From: Gammaproteobacteria bacterium
Lineage (GTDB): Bacteria; Gemmatimonadota; Gemmatimonadetes; Longimicrobiales; Gaopeijiaceae
Direction of reading: 5' to 3'
Assembly (NCBI GenBank): GCA_009843625.1
Contig: VYDD01000419.1
Location: 1 to 6,206, forward strand
Length of the DNA: 6,206 bases
Position numbers and translations under genes: made by a program. Of this stretch, positions 5,814-6,206 are shown piece by piece. Under the pieces are notes generated by a model. The model had not been told where the DNA came from. It made no database searches and saw nothing but the letters and a program-made list of their open reading frames with translations. The stretch's first letter is position 1. Every line of letters begins with the position of its first letter.

Positions 5814-6206
5814 TCAAAGATGCGGCGCGATCCCGTTGCGCATCTCCCGCTCCACCATTTCGTCGCTTCGGTAGGCGGAATAGTGCCAGATGCGGTGGAT
5901 CGCGCCCGGAACTTCCAGTCCGGCGTTGTTCTGGAGCCACTTCACCGTTGCATGCGCGGGGCCGCCGACACAGAACACGGTATCGGGCCGTACCACGTCG
6001 AACTCCATCTGGAGGATCCCACTCCACTCGCGAGCCGTGCGTCGCTTCTCGTGCAGGGCGGCTTTCCTCCAATCGCCCACGAAAGCGGCCTGCTTGATGA
6101 CGTTCGTGATGTAACAGTGCCAACCGCCGGGCTCCCAGATCGCACCGTCCTTCAACCCGAGGTCGCACAGCACTTTGCGGAAGCGCTTGTCCCGGGGGTT
6201 GGAGGG
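5814..6206 (-). CDS. Uracil-DNA glycosylase superfamily-like protein, N-terminus outside the window
   Basis: The frame is open to the right edge, so the 130 visible residues are a C-terminal part; the GTG at 6173 is probably internal. Read from the edge, the start (PSNPRDKRFRKVLCDLGL, 1-18) resembles the segment of these enzymes where substrate-pocket residues are followed by a helix. YITNVIKQ (32-39) matches the typical 'yitNvvk' strand, VRPDTVFCVGGPAHATVKWL (72-91) matches the 'P..vv.lG..A...ll' helix-strand unit, and HRIWHYSAYRS (104-114) sits where the family has the catalytic-loop histidine (HPS type). Family members remove uracil or other damaged bases from DNA in base excision repair. 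The HYS in place of HPS and the unseen N-terminal catalytic motif mean activity and substrate cannot be assigned. The gene points toward the unknown gene with 278 bp between them, so the two are probably transcribed separately. Confidence 0.6.
   Translation of the reverse strand, partial: PSNPRDKRFRKVLCDLGLKDGAIWEPGGWHCYITNVIKQAAFVGDWRKAALHEKRRTAREWSGILQMEFDVVRPDTVFCVGGPAHATVKWLQNNAGLEVPGAIHRIWHYSAYRSDEMVEREMRNGIAPHL

Overview
The window is a very GC-rich bacterial segment, apart from one short AT-rich block. It holds the tail of a conserved housekeeping gene cluster on the + strand, followed by a less conserved region on the - strand. Codon use and the tight packing of the + strand genes point to a free-living, high-GC bacterium. 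The DnaJ glycine/phenylalanine region has a 'IFMRDFG' type motif that I associate, from memory only, with Gemmatimonadota, Rhodothermota and relatives. The phylum is therefore a low-confidence guess.

Region 1 (1-5074, + strand) reads dprA (5' end cut by the window edge), hemW, hrcA, dnaJ, prmA. Gaps are +6, -4, +13 and +10 nt, which fits a single transcription unit. It joins DNA uptake/processing (DprA), heme handling (HemW), heat-shock repression (HrcA), the Hsp40 co-chaperone (DnaJ) and methylation of ribosomal protein L11 (PrmA). grpE and dnaK are not in the cluster, and I find no CIRCE operator in the window.

Region 2 (4972-5813) begins with a - strand gene for a 187-residue protein I do not recognise. 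Its 3' end runs 103 bp into the 3' end of prmA on the opposite strand. A GGAGGT ribosome binding site supports a TTG start at 5535. Upstream is a 278-bp non-coding stretch with small inverted repeats and a 52-bp block of about 27% GC. This block is the most likely place for the promoter of the unknown gene.

Region 3 (5814-6206, - strand) is the C-terminal 130 residues of a protein resembling the uracil-DNA glycosylase superfamily, cut by the right edge. The junction after prmA looks like the border between a conserved operon and more variable DNA. No RNA gene, CRISPR array, insertion sequence or clear rho-independent terminator was found. Nothing in the window amounts to a demonstrable new system; the most open questions are the unknown - strand gene and the divergent glycosylase-like gene.
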